Positions 1 through 9,024 of a stretch of 64,000 nucleotides of DNA are shown piece by piece; the first letter of the stretch is position 1, and every line of letters starts with the position of its first letter. A model generated the notes under the pieces. That model was not told the origin of the DNA, did not search any database, and was given only the letters and a program-made list of their open reading frames with translations. Made by a program: the position numbers and the translations under genes. The stretch comes from Polynucleobacter sp. AM-26B4 (lineage in GTDB: Bacteria > Pseudomonadota > Gammaproteobacteria > Burkholderiales > Burkholderiaceae), in contig NZ_JACVOT010000001.1 in assembly GCF_018882285.1 (NCBI RefSeq), forward strand, positions 937,916 through 1,001,915, read 5' to 3'.

Positions 1-183
1 TGCAAGAGTAGCCCTCAAAGTGCCAGGGATTTAGTCCCGGTTTTATTCAAGCGGGAGTTAGATCTGCACCAATTAACCTTTGCGATGGGCGAGGCCATCG
101 CCCACCTTAATCACCTTTGGCGCGGCGGGTACTTGTTGCGCGAGGTTTGCTCTGACGGGGTTTTGAGGTTTTCTTGCCGGTAA
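1..183 (+). CDS. MBL-fold metallo-hydrolase, C-terminal fragment (5' end outside window)
   Basis: An open frame runs from the window edge to TAA at 181. Its last 60 residues include RELDLHQLTFAMGEAIAHLN, which I recognise as the C-terminal helix typical of betaproteobacterial metallo-beta-lactamase-fold hydrolases (GloB2/LACTB2-like). The catalytic His motifs would lie upstream, outside the window, so activity cannot be judged. Its 3' end overlaps the convergent phaM coding region by about 77 bases, which is a long overlap. Family assignment rests on the tail only. Confidence 0.6.
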   Translation, partial: CKSSPQSARDLVPVLFKRELDLHQLTFAMGEAIAHLNHLWRGGYLLREVCSDGVLRFSCR

Positions 184-568
184 AGCTGCCTGAAGCCATT
201 TCGGTGGCCATATCAGAAGCTGCCTGAGTGGCTTGGCTGGCAGCCTTTTGGGCTGCTTTGGTGGCTTCAGCCAATGCTTCTGGGGTCATTGCAGCACTAA
301 AGCTCTTTAAGGCCGCCAAGGTGGCTCTTTGTACTTCCAGGCCCTGAATAGTGCTGCGCAAGACGTTCATATTGAGTTGGAGCCAGTTTTCAACGCTTTT
401 GAGGTCTTGAATCCGCTTATCAAGTTCCTCAATATCCAAGGTAGGCATACCGGCGCCGCCCCCAATCCCAGCGCCAAAGCCTGACATATCGCCGGGGGTG
501 GGCGAATTGCCCCACATGGTTTTGAACATTTCTAGACTTTGATTGAAATCTGGCATCGCTGCAAACAT
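107..568 (-). CDS. phaM: PhaM-like polyhydroxyalkanoate granule protein
   Basis: A 153-residue protein of the PhaM family, which in Ralstonia activates PHB synthase PhaC and tethers PHB granules to the nucleoid. The N-terminus (MFAAMPDFNQSLEMFKTMW) matches the family's opening, and the middle is a coiled-coil-prone helix (IQDLKSVENWLQLNMNVLRS). An Ala-rich segment then leads into a Lys/Arg/Ser/Pro-rich tail of about 25 residues, the DNA-binding part in characterised PhaM. The ATG at 568 is chosen because a GGGGG Shine-Dalgarno-like run lies just upstream; a TTG at 580 is the only longer alternative. It is divergent from metH. No phaC or phaB is in the window, so PHB metabolism here is inferred from the family. 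Confidence 0.8.
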   Translation of the reverse strand: MFAAMPDFNQSLEMFKTMWGNSPTPGDMSGFGAGIGGGAGMPTLDIEELDKRIQDLKSVENWLQLNMNVLRSTIQGLEVQRATLAALKSFSAAMTPEALAEATKAAQKAASQATQAASDMATEMASGSFTGKKTSKPRQSKPRATSTRRAKGD

Positions 569-645
569 TGTGACCCCCAAATAAAAAAGTTAATGTAATC
601 AGATAAATATACGTAATACCGATAAAATATAGGTTTAATCAATTT

Positions 646-663
646 GTCGCAATCATTTGCGAC
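646..663. promoter_or_regulatory. Perfect inverted repeat before metH
   Basis: GTCGCAA-TCAT-TTGCGAC is a perfect 7-4-7 inverted repeat that ends 18 bases before the metH start codon, in the region shared with divergent phaM. It could be an operator or an RNA hairpin close to the ribosome binding site. No known regulator's consensus was recognised with confidence, and no cobalamin or SAM riboswitch is seen in this 110-base gap. Confidence 0.5.
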
Positions 664-681
664 CAAATAAGAGTTTTACTT

Positions 682-1719
682 ATGCTTTATACCCGCGGCG
701 CAGACTTGCCTCAATTATTAAAAGACCGTATTTTGGTCTTGGATGGTGCAATGGGCACCATGATTCAGCAACGTAAATTAAATGAGCAGCAATACCGTGG
801 TTTGCCAGAGTTAACTCGTTTTGAAAATCATGCGATTGATTTAAAGGGCAATAACGAGTTACTCAATATCACCCATCCTGAAATCATTTTGGATATCCAC
901 CGTCAATATTTGGCGGCCGGTGCAGATTTGATTGAAACAAATACGTTTGGCGCAACAACGATTGCGCAAGACGATTACAAAATGCCAGAGTTGGCCAGAG
1001 AAATGAATTTGGCTGCAGCAAAATTAGCCAAACAGGCTTGCAATGAATTTTCAACACCAGACAAACCAAGATTTGTTGCTGGTGCAGTAGGACCAACACC
1101 AAAGACGGCCAGCATTTCTCCGGACGTGAATGACCCGGCTGTTAGAAACGTGACATTTGAACAATTACGTCAAGCATACAAAGAGCAGGTTGAAGCTTTG
1201 TATGAGGGTGGCGCGGATGTGTTTTTAGTTGAAACAATTTTTGATACGCTCAATGCAAAAGCTGCTTTATTTGCGATTGATGAGTTTTTTGAGGAGCAGC
1301 AAGTTCGATTGCCAATCATGATTTCTGGAACGGTGACAGATGCATCAGGACGCATTTTGTCTGGTCAAACAGTTGAGGCGTTTTGGAATAGTTTGCGTCA
1401 TGCCAAGCCTTTGACGTTTGGCCTTAATTGCGCTTTGGGTGCAACACTGATGCGCCCATACATTGCTGAGTTGGCAAAGGTATGTGATGTCGCTGTTTCT
1501 TGTTATCCAAATGCAGGTCTGCCTAATCCAATGAGTGATACTGGCTTTGATGAAACACCAGAAATGACATCTAGATTGTTGGATGAATTCTCAAAAGATG
1601 GTTTGGTGAATTTGGTGGGTGGCTGCTGCGGAACAACGCCGGCGCACATCAAGGCAATCGCAGATGCTGTTGCAAAGAGACCAAGTCGTCGCTGGAATGC
1701 TTATAAGGAGTCTGTGTGA
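682..1719 (+). CDS. metH: Methionine synthase, homocysteine-binding subunit (split MetH part 1)
   Basis: This 345-residue protein is the homocysteine S-methyltransferase domain of cobalamin-dependent methionine synthase. It begins with the barrel signature [12 protein letters not shown]. It carries the zinc ligands expected for the family: one Cys in GLNCALG (about residue 250) and the Cys pair in [10 protein letters not shown] (about 313). It stops where the E. coli enzyme (1227 residues) continues into the pterin domain. The remainder follows at once as a separate gene with a one-base stop/start overlap, so the two are surely co-translated and form one enzyme. A two-gene MetH is a normal arrangement in Burkholderiales, so this is not read as a frameshift. 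Confidence 0.93.
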   Translation: MLYTRGADLPQLLKDRILVLDGAMGTMIQQRKLNEQQYRGLPELTRFENHAIDLKGNNELLNITHPEIILDIHRQYLAAGADLIETNTFGATTIAQDDYKMPELAREMNLAAAKLAKQACNEFSTPDKPRFVAGAVGPTPKTASISPDVNDPAVRNVTFEQLRQAYKEQVEALYEGGADVFLVETIFDTLNAKAALFAIDEFFEEQQVRLPIMISGTVTDASGRILSGQTVEAFWNSLRHAKPLTFGLNCALGATLMRPYIAELAKVCDVAVSCYPNAGLPNPMSDTGFDETPEMTSRLLDEFSKDGLVNLVGGCCGTTPAHIKAIADAVAKRPSRRWNAYKESV

Positions 1720-4433
1720 TGTCAGCAACAAAACAGATCCCTCCAATGAAGTTGTCTGGTTTAGAGCCATGCAACATCAGCCCACACGTGGGCTTTGTGA
1801 ACGTTGGTGAGAGAACCAACGTCACAGGTTCAAAAGCATTTGCACGAATGATTTTGAATGAGCAATACGATGAAGCTTTATCGGTCGCAAGGCAGCAGGT
1901 TGAAAACGGTGCACAGATCATCGACATCAACATGGACGAGGCAATGCTCGATTCAAAAGCAGCGATGGTGCGCTTTTTGAATTTGATTGCTTCAGAGCCA
2001 GACATTTCTAGAGTACCTATCATGATTGACTCATCAAAATGGTCAGTCATTGAGGCAGGTTTGCAGTGTGTTCAAGGTAAGGCCATCGTTAACTCTATTT
2101 CTATGAAAGAGGGTGAAGACTTATTCAGGCAGCAAGCCAAATTGATTCGACGCTATGGTGCAGCAACTGTGGTCATGGCCTTTGATGAAAAAGGTCAGGC
2201 GGATACCTACCAGAGAAAAATTGAGATTTGTGAAAGAAGCTACAAGATATTGGTCGATGAACTGGACTTTCCTCCAGAAGATATTATTTTCGATCCAAAT
2301 ATTTTTGCGATTGCCACTGGTATTGATGAGCACGACAACTACGCCAATGATTTTATTCAGGCAACGGCTTGGATAAAAGCCAACTTGCCTGGTGCAAAAG
2401 TGAGTGGTGGCGTTTCTAACGTGAGCTTCTCATTCAGGGGCAACGATGTTGTTCGTGAAGCAATTCATACAGTATTTTTATATCACGCGATTCGCGCTGG
2501 CTTAGACATGGGCATTGTGAATGCCGGTCAGTTGGGTGTTTATGCTGATTTGGATGAGAAGTTAAAAGAGCGTGTTGAAGATGTTGTTTTAAACCGCTTT
2601 ACTGAAAAAGATGGCAAAACTCCTACAGAGCGTTTGCTAGAAATCGCCGACGAATACAAGGGCGGTGGTGCACGCGCAGAAGAGACTTTGGCTTGGCGTG
2701 AAGGCTCTGTCAGAGAGCGCTTGACCCATGCATTGGTGCATGGCGTGACATCACACATTGTTGAAGACACTGAAGAGATGCGTCTTGAGATATCAAACGC
2801 AGGTGGTCGTCCGATTGAGGTCATCGAAGGACCTTTGATGGATGGCATGAATGTGGTGGGTGATTTGTTTGGCGCAGGCAAGATGTTCTTACCTCAGGTG
2901 GTGAAAAGCGCCCGAGTGATGAAGCAAGCTGTTGCTCATTTGATCCCATACATTGAAGAAGAAAAACGACAGATTCTTGAGAGCGGTGGAGATGTACGTT
3001 CTCGCGGAAAAATCATCATGGCAACCGTCAAAGGTGACGTTCACGATATTGGTAAAAATATTGTGACGGTGGTACTCCAGTGCAACAACTTTGATGTTGT
3101 GAATATGGGTGTGATGGTGCCTTGTAATGAAATTCTCAAAAAGGCCAAAGAAGAAAAAGCTGACTTGATCGGATTGTCAGGTTTGATCACACCGTCATTG
3201 GAAGAAATGGCTTACGTTGCCGAAGAGATGCAACGTGATGATTACTTCAGATCTAAAAAAATGCCATTGATGATTGGTGGCGCCACCACATCACGGGTTC
3301 ACACCGCAGTCAAAATTGCCCCTCACTATGAAGGCCCAGTTGTTTATGTGCCCGATGCTTCTAGAGCAGTTTCAGTGGCATCTAGCTTGTTGTCAGAAGA
3401 AGGTGCTGATAAATACATTGATGAGTTGCAGGCGGATTACGAAAGAATTAGGGTGCAGCATGCCAATAAAAAGCAAACCCCCATCATCAGCATTGAAGAT
3501 GCAAGAGCCAATAAAGAAATTATTGATTGGGGCAAGCAAAAAATTACCAAGCCTAAATTTATCGGGCGCCGTGTTTTTAAGAATTACGATTTAGCAGATA
3601 TTGCTCAATGCATTGATTGGACGCCGTTCTTCCAGACCTGGGATTTGGCTGGAAAATACCCGCAGATATTAAAAGATGAAGTGGTTGGAGATTCAGCGCA
3701 GAAGGTGTTTGCTGATGCTCAAGCGATGTTGCAGAAAATCATTCAGGGCCGTTGGTTGCAGGCCCATGCAGTGATTGGCCTATATCCAGCCAACAGTGTT
3801 GGCGATGATATTGAAATCTACGCTGATGAATCACGCCAAGATGTCTTGTTGACTTGGAAGAACTATCGTCAGCAAAGTGATCGTCCTGTTGTAGACGGAG
3901 TTAAGAAACCAAATCGTTGTCTGGCTGATTTTGTGGCTTCTAAGGAATCTGGCGTTTCCGATTATGTTGGTATGTTTGCTGTAACGGCAGGTCATGCGAT
4001 TGAAAAGAAACTCAAAGAGTTTGAAGACAAGCATGATGACTACAGCTCTATCATGCTGAAAGCTTTGGCTGATCGTTTTGCTGAAGCCTTTGCTGAAAAG
4101 ATGCACCAAAGAGTCAGAACTGAACTTTGGGGTTACGTTTCTGATGAGGTTTTAAGTAATGAAGACTTGATTCAAGAAAAATACCAAGGTATTCGTCCAG
4201 CTCCTGGTTATCCAGCATGCCCAGATCACTTGGTTAAAAAAGATATGTTTGAATGCTTAAAGGCTGATGAAATTGATATGGCTTTGACTGAATCCATGGC
4301 CATGACGCCATCGTCAAGCGTCAGTGGTTTCTATTTGGCAAACCCACAGGCTCAGTACTTTGATGTGGGTCGCATTGGTGAAGATCAGCTCGAGGATTTT
4401 GTTAAGCGCCCCAAGACACCATCTCTTCGTTAA
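1719..4433 (+). CDS. metH: Methionine synthase, pterin/cobalamin/reactivation subunit (split MetH part 2)
   Basis: The 904-residue second part of cobalamin-dependent methionine synthase transfers the methyl group of methyl-tetrahydrofolate to B12 and on to homocysteine. Domains in order are: the pterin-binding barrel starting at [16 protein letters not shown]; the B12 cap; the B12 Rossmann domain with the DVHDIG motif that supplies the cobalt His ligand; and the C-terminal AdoMet reactivation domain with [16 protein letters not shown] at 1716 is possible, but the ATG at 1719 has AAGGAG eight bases upstream and overlaps the previous stop as TGATG. The 3' end overlaps the convergent DUF1840 gene by 32 bases. 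Together the two parts total about 1250 residues, close to single-chain MetH. Confidence 0.95.
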   Translation: MSATKQIPPMKLSGLEPCNISPHVGFVNVGERTNVTGSKAFARMILNEQYDEALSVARQQVENGAQIIDINMDEAMLDSKAAMVRFLNLIASEPDISRVPIMIDSSKWSVIEAGLQCVQGKAIVNSISMKEGEDLFRQQAKLIRRYGAATVVMAFDEKGQADTYQRKIEICERSYKILVDELDFPPEDIIFDPNIFAIATGIDEHDNYANDFIQATAWIKANLPGAKVSGGVSNVSFSFRGNDVVREAIHTVFLYHAIRAGLDMGIVNAGQLGVYADLDEKLKERVEDVVLNRFTEKDGKTPTERLLEIADEYKGGGARAEETLAWREGSVRERLTHALVHGVTSHIVEDTEEMRLEISNAGGRPIEVIEGPLMDGMNVVGDLFGAGKMFLPQVVKSARVMKQAVAHLIPYIEEEKRQILESGGDVRSRGKIIMATVKGDVHDIGKNIVTVVLQCNNFDVVNMGVMVPCNEILKKAKEEKADLIGLSGLITPSLEEMAYVAEEMQRDDYFRSKKMPLMIGGATTSRVHTAVKIAPHYEGPVVYVPDASRAVSVASSLLSEEGADKYIDELQADYERIRVQHANKKQTPIISIEDARANKEIIDWGKQKITKPKFIGRRVFKNYDLADIAQCIDWTPFFQTWDLAGKYPQILKDEVVGDSAQKVFADAQAMLQKIIQGRWLQAHAVIGLYPANSVGDDIEIYADESRQDVLLTWKNYRQQSDRPVVDGVKKPNRCLADFVASKESGVSDYVGMFAVTAGHAIEKKLKEFEDKHDDYSSIMLKALADRFAEAFAEKMHQRVRTELWGYVSDEVLSNEDLIQEKYQGIRPAPGYPACPDHLVKKDMFECLKADEIDMALTESMAMTPSSSVSGFYLANPQAQYFDVGRIGEDQLEDFVKRPKTPSLR

Positions 4434-4731
4434 GCAAAGCCTCTTTGAGTAAGCTGATGAATGGATATGCTCTTTGCCCTAAGCGATCATGGTTGATGCT
4501 GTGGCCGGATTCTTCAGAAGATTCTGAGGGGGTGTTTTCAGGGGGATTCTTTTTGCGTTCAATGTCTTCCGCAATGGCAGCTTCTAACTTGGCAATAGCG
4601 ATTGGCAACTGTTCAAGCAGAAAGATGCCTCTTGGCTCCAAAGGTCTACCGATGATGGCAAAGATTTTTGAGGTTAGGTCTTCTAACATCAGAACATCTG
4701 CAGATTTTTTACATTGAAATTTATATAACAT
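4402..4731 (-). CDS. DUF1840 family protein
   Basis: A 109-residue soluble protein recognised as DUF1840 from its opening MLYKF, the central [17 protein letters not shown] segment, an acidic low-complexity linker ([14 protein letters not shown]) and the closing block [13 protein letters not shown]. Its function is unknown. A TTG at 4737 would add two residues, but the family starts at MLYKF, so ATG 4731 is used. It converges with metH (32-base overlap) and is divergent from argS. Confidence 0.75.
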   Translation of the reverse strand: MLYKFQCKKSADVLMLEDLTSKIFAIIGRPLEPRGIFLLEQLPIAIAKLEAAIAEDIERKKNPPENTPSESSEESGHSINHDRLGQRAYPFISLLKEALLNEEMVSWGA

Positions 4732-4775
4732 TAGCAAAGATTAACACCAAAAGTTAACTGATAAACTAAGCTTCT

Positions 4776-6536
4776 ATGCTACCAGCCATTAAAAAACAAA
4801 TTATTTCCTTGATGCAAGCCGCTTTAGCTGAGATTGCTAAAGAGCGAAGTATTGTGGATCCATTACCAGAGCCCCATATAGAGCGACCAAAAGTGGTCGA
4901 GCACGGAGATTTGGCCACCAATATTGCCATGCAGTTGTCTAAGGCGTGGAAAGCCAATCCAAGAGAGTTGGCTCAAGTATTTGTTGAAAAGTTAATGGCA
5001 CAAGCAGGCGCTAAAGAATTAATCGCGAGTGCTGAAATTGCGGGTCCAGGATTCATTAATTTGCGCTTAACGCAAAAAGCTCGCTTGCAGGTGATTCCAA
5101 AGATCTTTGCTGATGGCAATTGTTATGGTCAGCAAGCGGAGCTTGGTAAGAAAGTATTGGTCGAGTTTGTTTCTGCAAACCCAACAGGTCCCCTGCACGT
5201 GGGCCATGGTCGCCAAGCGGCGCTGGGTGATGCTCTATCGAATATTTTGAAAACTCAAGGTTGGTCAGTTCATAAAGAGTTTTATTACAACGATGCTGGT
5301 GTGCAGATACAAAATTTAGCTATTTCTGTTCAAGCAAGGGCGAAGGGTCTTAATCCCGGTGATCAGAATTGGCCAGAGTCTGCATATAACGGTGAGTACA
5401 TTGTAGATATTGCAAAAGACTATTTAGCCAAAGCCACTGTGGCTGCTTCAGACGGTCAGCCCGTACATGCCGATGGTGATATCAATAATATCGAATCAAT
5501 TCGTCAATTTGCTGTAGCGTATTTGCGTAAAGAGCAAGACATTGATTTGAATTCCTTCGGGGTTCAATTTGATTGCTATTACCTAGAGTCATCTTTGTAC
5601 AGCGATGGCAGTGTGGCATCGGTGGTTGCCGATTTAGCATCAGTTGGTAAGAGCTATGAAGCTGAGGGCGCTCTCTGGTTGAGAACCACTGAAGATGGCG
5701 ATGACAAAGATCGCGTTATGAAAAAGTCAGATGGCAGCTATACATACTTTGTTCCAGACGTTGCCTATCATGCAAGCAAATGGTCTCGAGGCTTTACTCA
5801 TGTGATCAACATTCAGGGCAGCGATCACCACGGCACCATAGCGCGCGTGCGCTCAGGCATTCAAGGTGTTGCACAGAAGCGCTCTTGGAATATCCCGAAA
5901 GATTATCCTCAGTACGTGCTGCACAAAATGGTCACCGTGATGAAGGGTGGCGAAGAGGTCAAGATATCTAAGCGAGCTGGTTCTTACGTGACTGTCAGAG
6001 ACCTGATCGAGTGGTCGGGTGGTGTGACAGCTGAAATGAAAGATGTTGAGCGACAAGATGCGATTCGCCGCGGCAGAGATGCTGTTCGATTCTTTTTAAT
6101 TTCTCGTAAAGCAGATACCGAATTTGTTTTTGATGTTGATTTGGCTTTAAAACAGAATGATGAAAATCCTGTTTTTTATGTGCAATATGCACATGCCAGA
6201 ATTTGTTCAATTTTGAGGCAATGGGCAGGAGATGAGAATAGTCTGAAGTCAGCAGCCCTTCTTCCATTAGATAGTCATGCATCTAATATGCTTTTGACCC
6301 GTTTATCTGAGTATTCTGATGTGCTGGCTGAAGCGGCAAAAGACATGACGCCTCATTCCTTGGCATTTTATTTAAGAGATTTGGCCAGCGACTTCCACAC
6401 TTTTTACAATGCAGACAGAGTATTGGTCGATGAGGAAAACATTCGCTTAGCGCGATTGGCTTTATTGTTGGCAACCAAGCAAGTGATCGCTAATGGATTG
6501 GGTATTTTAGGTGTATCAGCACCTGAAAAAATGTAA
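4776..6536 (+). CDS. argS: Arginyl-tRNA synthetase
   Basis: This 586-residue class I aminoacyl-tRNA synthetase charges tRNA-Arg in the cytoplasm. The N-terminal Add1-like domain is followed by the HIGH-type motif in [13 protein letters not shown] (about residue 130). A degenerate KMSKS-like element, KISKRAG, sits near residue 393, and the helical DALR anticodon-binding domain closes the protein ([16 protein letters not shown] onward). Length matches bacterial ArgS. It is followed after 12 bases by the SPOR-domain gene, whose ribosome binding site overlaps the argS stop. Confidence 0.97.
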   Translation: MLPAIKKQIISLMQAALAEIAKERSIVDPLPEPHIERPKVVEHGDLATNIAMQLSKAWKANPRELAQVFVEKLMAQAGAKELIASAEIAGPGFINLRLTQKARLQVIPKIFADGNCYGQQAELGKKVLVEFVSANPTGPLHVGHGRQAALGDALSNILKTQGWSVHKEFYYNDAGVQIQNLAISVQARAKGLNPGDQNWPESAYNGEYIVDIAKDYLAKATVAASDGQPVHADGDINNIESIRQFAVAYLRKEQDIDLNSFGVQFDCYYLESSLYSDGSVASVVADLASVGKSYEAEGALWLRTTEDGDDKDRVMKKSDGSYTYFVPDVAYHASKWSRGFTHVINIQGSDHHGTIARVRSGIQGVAQKRSWNIPKDYPQYVLHKMVTVMKGGEEVKISKRAGSYVTVRDLIEWSGGVTAEMKDVERQDAIRRGRDAVRFFLISRKADTEFVFDVDLALKQNDENPVFYVQYAHARICSILRQWAGDENSLKSAALLPLDSHASNMLLTRLSEYSDVLAEAAKDMTPHSLAFYLRDLASDFHTFYNADRVLVDEENIRLARLALLLATKQVIANGLGILGVSAPEKM

Positions 6537-6548
6537 GGAGTTAATTTG

Positions 6549-7112
6549 ATGAAAAAAAATCAGCAGCAGGTATCTTTAGAGGCGGGCGCATCAGGTGGCA
6601 CATTGATGGGTTTTGTGCTCGGCTTATTGCTGGGTTTGGCAATTGCAGTTGGCGTTGCCATCATGTTAACCAAGGGAGCGCCAGAGCCAAAGTTAAACCT
6701 CAGAGCGCCAGACGCAGTTAGCAAAGCAAAGCCTATGGAATCAATTGAAGAAGGCGAAGTTCAAGTTGAAGACAAGCCTAATTTGAATAAACCATTGCAA
6801 AGCAAAGTGCCACTACCAAGTGAGATGGCCCCTAAAGATCCAATTGCCTCAATCGCTGCTGCAACTCAAGGACCAGAGTATTGGCTGCAAACTGGGGCAT
6901 ACAGAAATCAAGATGAGGCACAACGCCAAAAAGCCATGCTAGCGATGCAAGGCTTAGAAGCCCTCATTTCCGAAAGGGAATTAGAGGGTGCCCCTCTTTG
7001 GCGTGTGCGTGTTGGGCCATTTGTTGGTCAAAGTGAAGTGACTCAAACAAGGGCCAGACTGCAAAGCGCTGGCATTCCTTCTACAATCATTCGTATCAAC
7101 AAATCAAATTAA
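6549..7112 (+). CDS. SPOR-domain membrane protein
   Basis: A 187-residue single-pass inner-membrane protein. A short cytoplasmic N-terminus leads into one transmembrane helix (LMGFVLGLLLGLAIAVGVAI, about residues 18–38), a Pro/Lys-rich linker, and a C-terminal SPOR domain from about residue 110 (YWLQTGAYRNQDEAQRQKA ... PLWRVRVGPFVG). SPOR domains bind denuded peptidoglycan at the septum, so a cell-division or envelope role is likely. ATG 6549 is preferred over TTG 6546 because AAGGAG ends eight bases before it. An argS–SPOR–dsbA order is common in Burkholderiales. Confidence 0.85.
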   Translation: MKKNQQQVSLEAGASGGTLMGFVLGLLLGLAIAVGVAIMLTKGAPEPKLNLRAPDAVSKAKPMESIEEGEVQVEDKPNLNKPLQSKVPLPSEMAPKDPIASIAAATQGPEYWLQTGAYRNQDEAQRQKAMLAMQGLEALISERELEGAPLWRVRVGPFVGQSEVTQTRARLQSAGIPSTIIRINKSN

Positions 7113-7119
7113 TGCTGAT

Positions 7120-7776
7120 ATGAAAAACATCAATCTATTCACATTCATTAGAAATATTTTCTTTGGCATTCTTTGCCTCGGATTTTCTAATTTGGCACTT
7201 TCTCAAGCAAGACCTATTGAGGAAGGCTTTGACTATCGTGTGATGCCAGTTGCGCAGGCAACTGAATCAAAGGACAAGATTGAAGTCCTAGAATTTTTTT
7301 GGTACGGCTGCCCTCATTGCCATGATTTTGAGCCAGAGCTAAGTGCTTGGATTGCTAAGCAGGGTAAAGATGTTGTCGTCAAGAAAGTACCGGTTGCCTT
7401 CAGAGATGAGTTGTTGCCACACAGTCAATTGTTTTATGCCTTGGATAGCTTAGGCCGTAACGATTTGCATGCCAAAGTCATGGTGGCAATGCATGTGAAT
7501 AAGAAAAAGCTTTTAGCCGAGGCTGAGATAGCTGATTGGGTTGTGAGCCAAGGTATTGATCGTCAAACCTTTTTGAAGGCTTTTAAATCATTCACCGTGA
7601 TTTCAAAAGCAAGAGCTGCTAATCAGATTGCTCAGGCTTACAGAATTGACGGTGTGCCAAGCGTTGCGGTTCAAGGTAAATATTTGACTTCACCATCAAT
7701 TGCCGGTGGCTCAAAAGCCAGAGCTATCCAAGCGATGGATTTTTTAGTGAATAAGGCCAGGAAAGAAAAGAAGTAA
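7120..7776 (+). CDS. dsbA: Thiol:disulfide interchange protein DsbA
   Basis: A 218-residue periplasmic disulfide oxidase. It has an N-terminal signal peptide (hydrophobic IRNIFFGILCLGFSNLALSQA, cleavage near residue 30) and a thioredoxin-fold active site C64-P-H-C67 in FWYGCPHCHDF, the standard DsbA dipeptide. A helical insertion follows, then the cis-proline loop GVPSV near residue 188. It would oxidise cysteines in exported proteins. It starts seven bases after the SPOR gene and is followed by a clear terminator, so argS–SPOR–dsbA is probably one transcript. Confidence 0.92.
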   Translation: MKNINLFTFIRNIFFGILCLGFSNLALSQARPIEEGFDYRVMPVAQATESKDKIEVLEFFWYGCPHCHDFEPELSAWIAKQGKDVVVKKVPVAFRDELLPHSQLFYALDSLGRNDLHAKVMVAMHVNKKKLLAEAEIADWVVSQGIDRQTFLKAFKSFTVISKARAANQIAQAYRIDGVPSVAVQGKYLTSPSIAGGSKARAIQAMDFLVNKARKEKK

Positions 7777-7810
7777 AACTTAAAACTTTTTTAAAATTAC
7801 GCATGAATCT

Positions 7811-7838
7811 AGGGCCTATTGACGGGCCCTTTTTTTTA
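7811..7838 (+). terminator. Rho-independent terminator after dsbA
   Basis: AGGGCC and GGCCCT form a six-pair GC-rich stem around an eight-base loop, followed directly by eight T residues on the + strand. It ends the argS–SPOR–dsbA transcript. It overlaps the last codons of the convergent SnoaL-like gene, whose own strand has no T-run beyond the stem. Confidence 0.85.
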
Positions 7839-8244
7839 GCCAGCGCATCAGTGCACCTAAGACGGGAATTTTTTCATAAAGCTCTTCAGCTGCATCCCAG
7901 TAGTCGCGATGCTCTGTGATGAGGGATTCTTCATCGAAGGTCATCCAGGTGCAGCCCCTGATGACTTGATTAATTTCAGGGGATTGTTTGAGTTGAAAAA
8001 TAAATTCCCAGATCAAGCAAGCGTGAGAGCCATTCTCTAGGGTATTTTTGATCGCAAAGCGAGGATTGTTCACTTGCGTGAACATGTGGCTGAAAATATG
8101 TTTGATCTCAGCATGGCCTTTCACTTCATTGAAAGGGTCTTTGAAGAAAGCATCTTCTGAATAAAGAGCCACCAATGCATCAATAGAATTGGGCGATAAA
8201 TTTTCAAACTGATCAATCACCCGTTGAATATGCTGACTTGTCAT
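7816..8244 (-). CDS. SnoaL-like / NTF2-family protein of the light-island operon
   Basis: A 142-residue protein of the nuclear-transport-factor-2 / SnoaL fold (MTSQHIQRVIDQFENLSPNSID, YSEDAFFKDPFNEVKGH, and a closing WDAAEELYEKIPVLGALMRWLKKRA). It has no signal peptide. The fold hosts small binding or isomerase proteins and the substrate is unknown. It is the last gene of a leftward operon with SDR, Cfa, DUF1365 and an FAD oxidoreductase, and its ATG abuts the SDR stop with no gap. That context suggests a role in modifying or handling unsaturated fatty acids or lipids under photo-oxidative stress; this is inference. Confidence 0.75.
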   Translation of the reverse strand: MTSQHIQRVIDQFENLSPNSIDALVALYSEDAFFKDPFNEVKGHAEIKHIFSHMFTQVNNPRFAIKNTLENGSHACLIWEFIFQLKQSPEINQVIRGCTWMTFDEESLITEHRDYWDAAEELYEKIPVLGALMRWLKKRARQ

Positions 8245-9024
8245 TTAAATCTTGATAAATTTTTTGATAAGAAAGAAGTAGGCTGGGTAAGGCAGTAATC
8301 GTAAAAATTTCAAGAAATATGAAAATCTCTTAGGAAAATGAATGTCAAACTCGCCGTCTTGTATGCCATCTAAAATTTCTTCAGCAGCTTCTTTAGAGGT
8401 GATCAAAGCTGGCATCTCAAAATCATTTTTAGCAGTTGCTTCTGTTGCTACAAAGCCTGGATTGATCATATAAACAGCCACGTTCTTTGGCTTTAGATCG
8501 TAATAAAGGGTTTCGCAAAAATTGATCATCGCTGCCTTACTTGGGCCATAGGCAAGTGATTGTGGCAAGCCACTGTAACCAGCAACACTGCTCACAATCG
8601 CAATGCCACCAGATTGTTGTTGGATGAAATCAGGCAAAGTGATTGAGCAGGCGCTCATCGCGCCAATGATGTTGGTGTTGATGATGTCAGTGGCTTTGGC
8701 CAAATCAAAATTGTCAGCACGCATGGGTTCATAGATGCCCGAAACATAAAGGAGCAAATCAATGCCACCCCATGCTTGTTTGATTGATTGGTAGGCAGAA
8801 GTCAGCTCATCATTACTTTGTGCGTTGGCAGGCAAGCAAAGTGTTTGATCGGCAGGCCATTTATCTTGAATGGCTTTGAGCTTGTCCATGCGGCGCGCAC
8901 TGAGAGCAACTTTGGCGCCATGACTCAGAAAAGCCTGAGCACAAGCTTCGCCGATGCCACTGGATGCGCCAATGATCCAGACCCGCTTGTTATAAAAACT
9001 GATGACTCGCTGATTAAGCGCCAT
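8245..9024 (-). CDS. Short-chain dehydrogenase/reductase (lipid operon)
   Basis: A 259-residue classical SDR. The nucleotide-binding motif GASSGIG is at residues 19–25. The catalytic triad Ser145/146, Tyr159 and Lys163 lies in IVSSVAGYSGLPQSLAYGPSK. A basic, aromatic C-terminus (FSYFLKFLRLLPYPAYFFLI) may touch the membrane. The likely cofactor is NADP(H), from the Arg-rich ALSARR after strand 2. The substrate is unknown; placement between a SnoaL-like protein and a Cfa-type methyltransferase (11-base overlap with the latter) suggests a lipid-derived carbonyl or alcohol. Confidence 0.85.
   Translation of the reverse strand: MALNQRVISFYNKRVWIIGASSGIGEACAQAFLSHGAKVALSARRMDKLKAIQDKWPADQTLCLPANAQSNDELTSAYQSIKQAWGGIDLLLYVSGIYEPMRADNFDLAKATDIINTNIIGAMSACSITLPDFIQQQSGGIAIVSSVAGYSGLPQSLAYGPSKAAMINFCETLYYDLKPKNVAVYMINPGFVATEATAKNDFEMPALITSKEAAEEILDGIQDGEFDIHFPKRFSYFLKFLRLLPYPAYFFLIKKFIKI

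Noticed and set aside
581..681. Cobalamin or SAM riboswitch before metH
   Set aside because: The gap is only about 110 bases, is shared with divergent phaM, and shows no B12-box or SAM aptamer features, only a short palindrome.
1700..1730. Possible frameshift splitting metH
   Set aside because: The break falls at a domain border, has its own AAGGAG and a TGATG overlap, and two-gene MetH is a known Burkholderiales arrangement.
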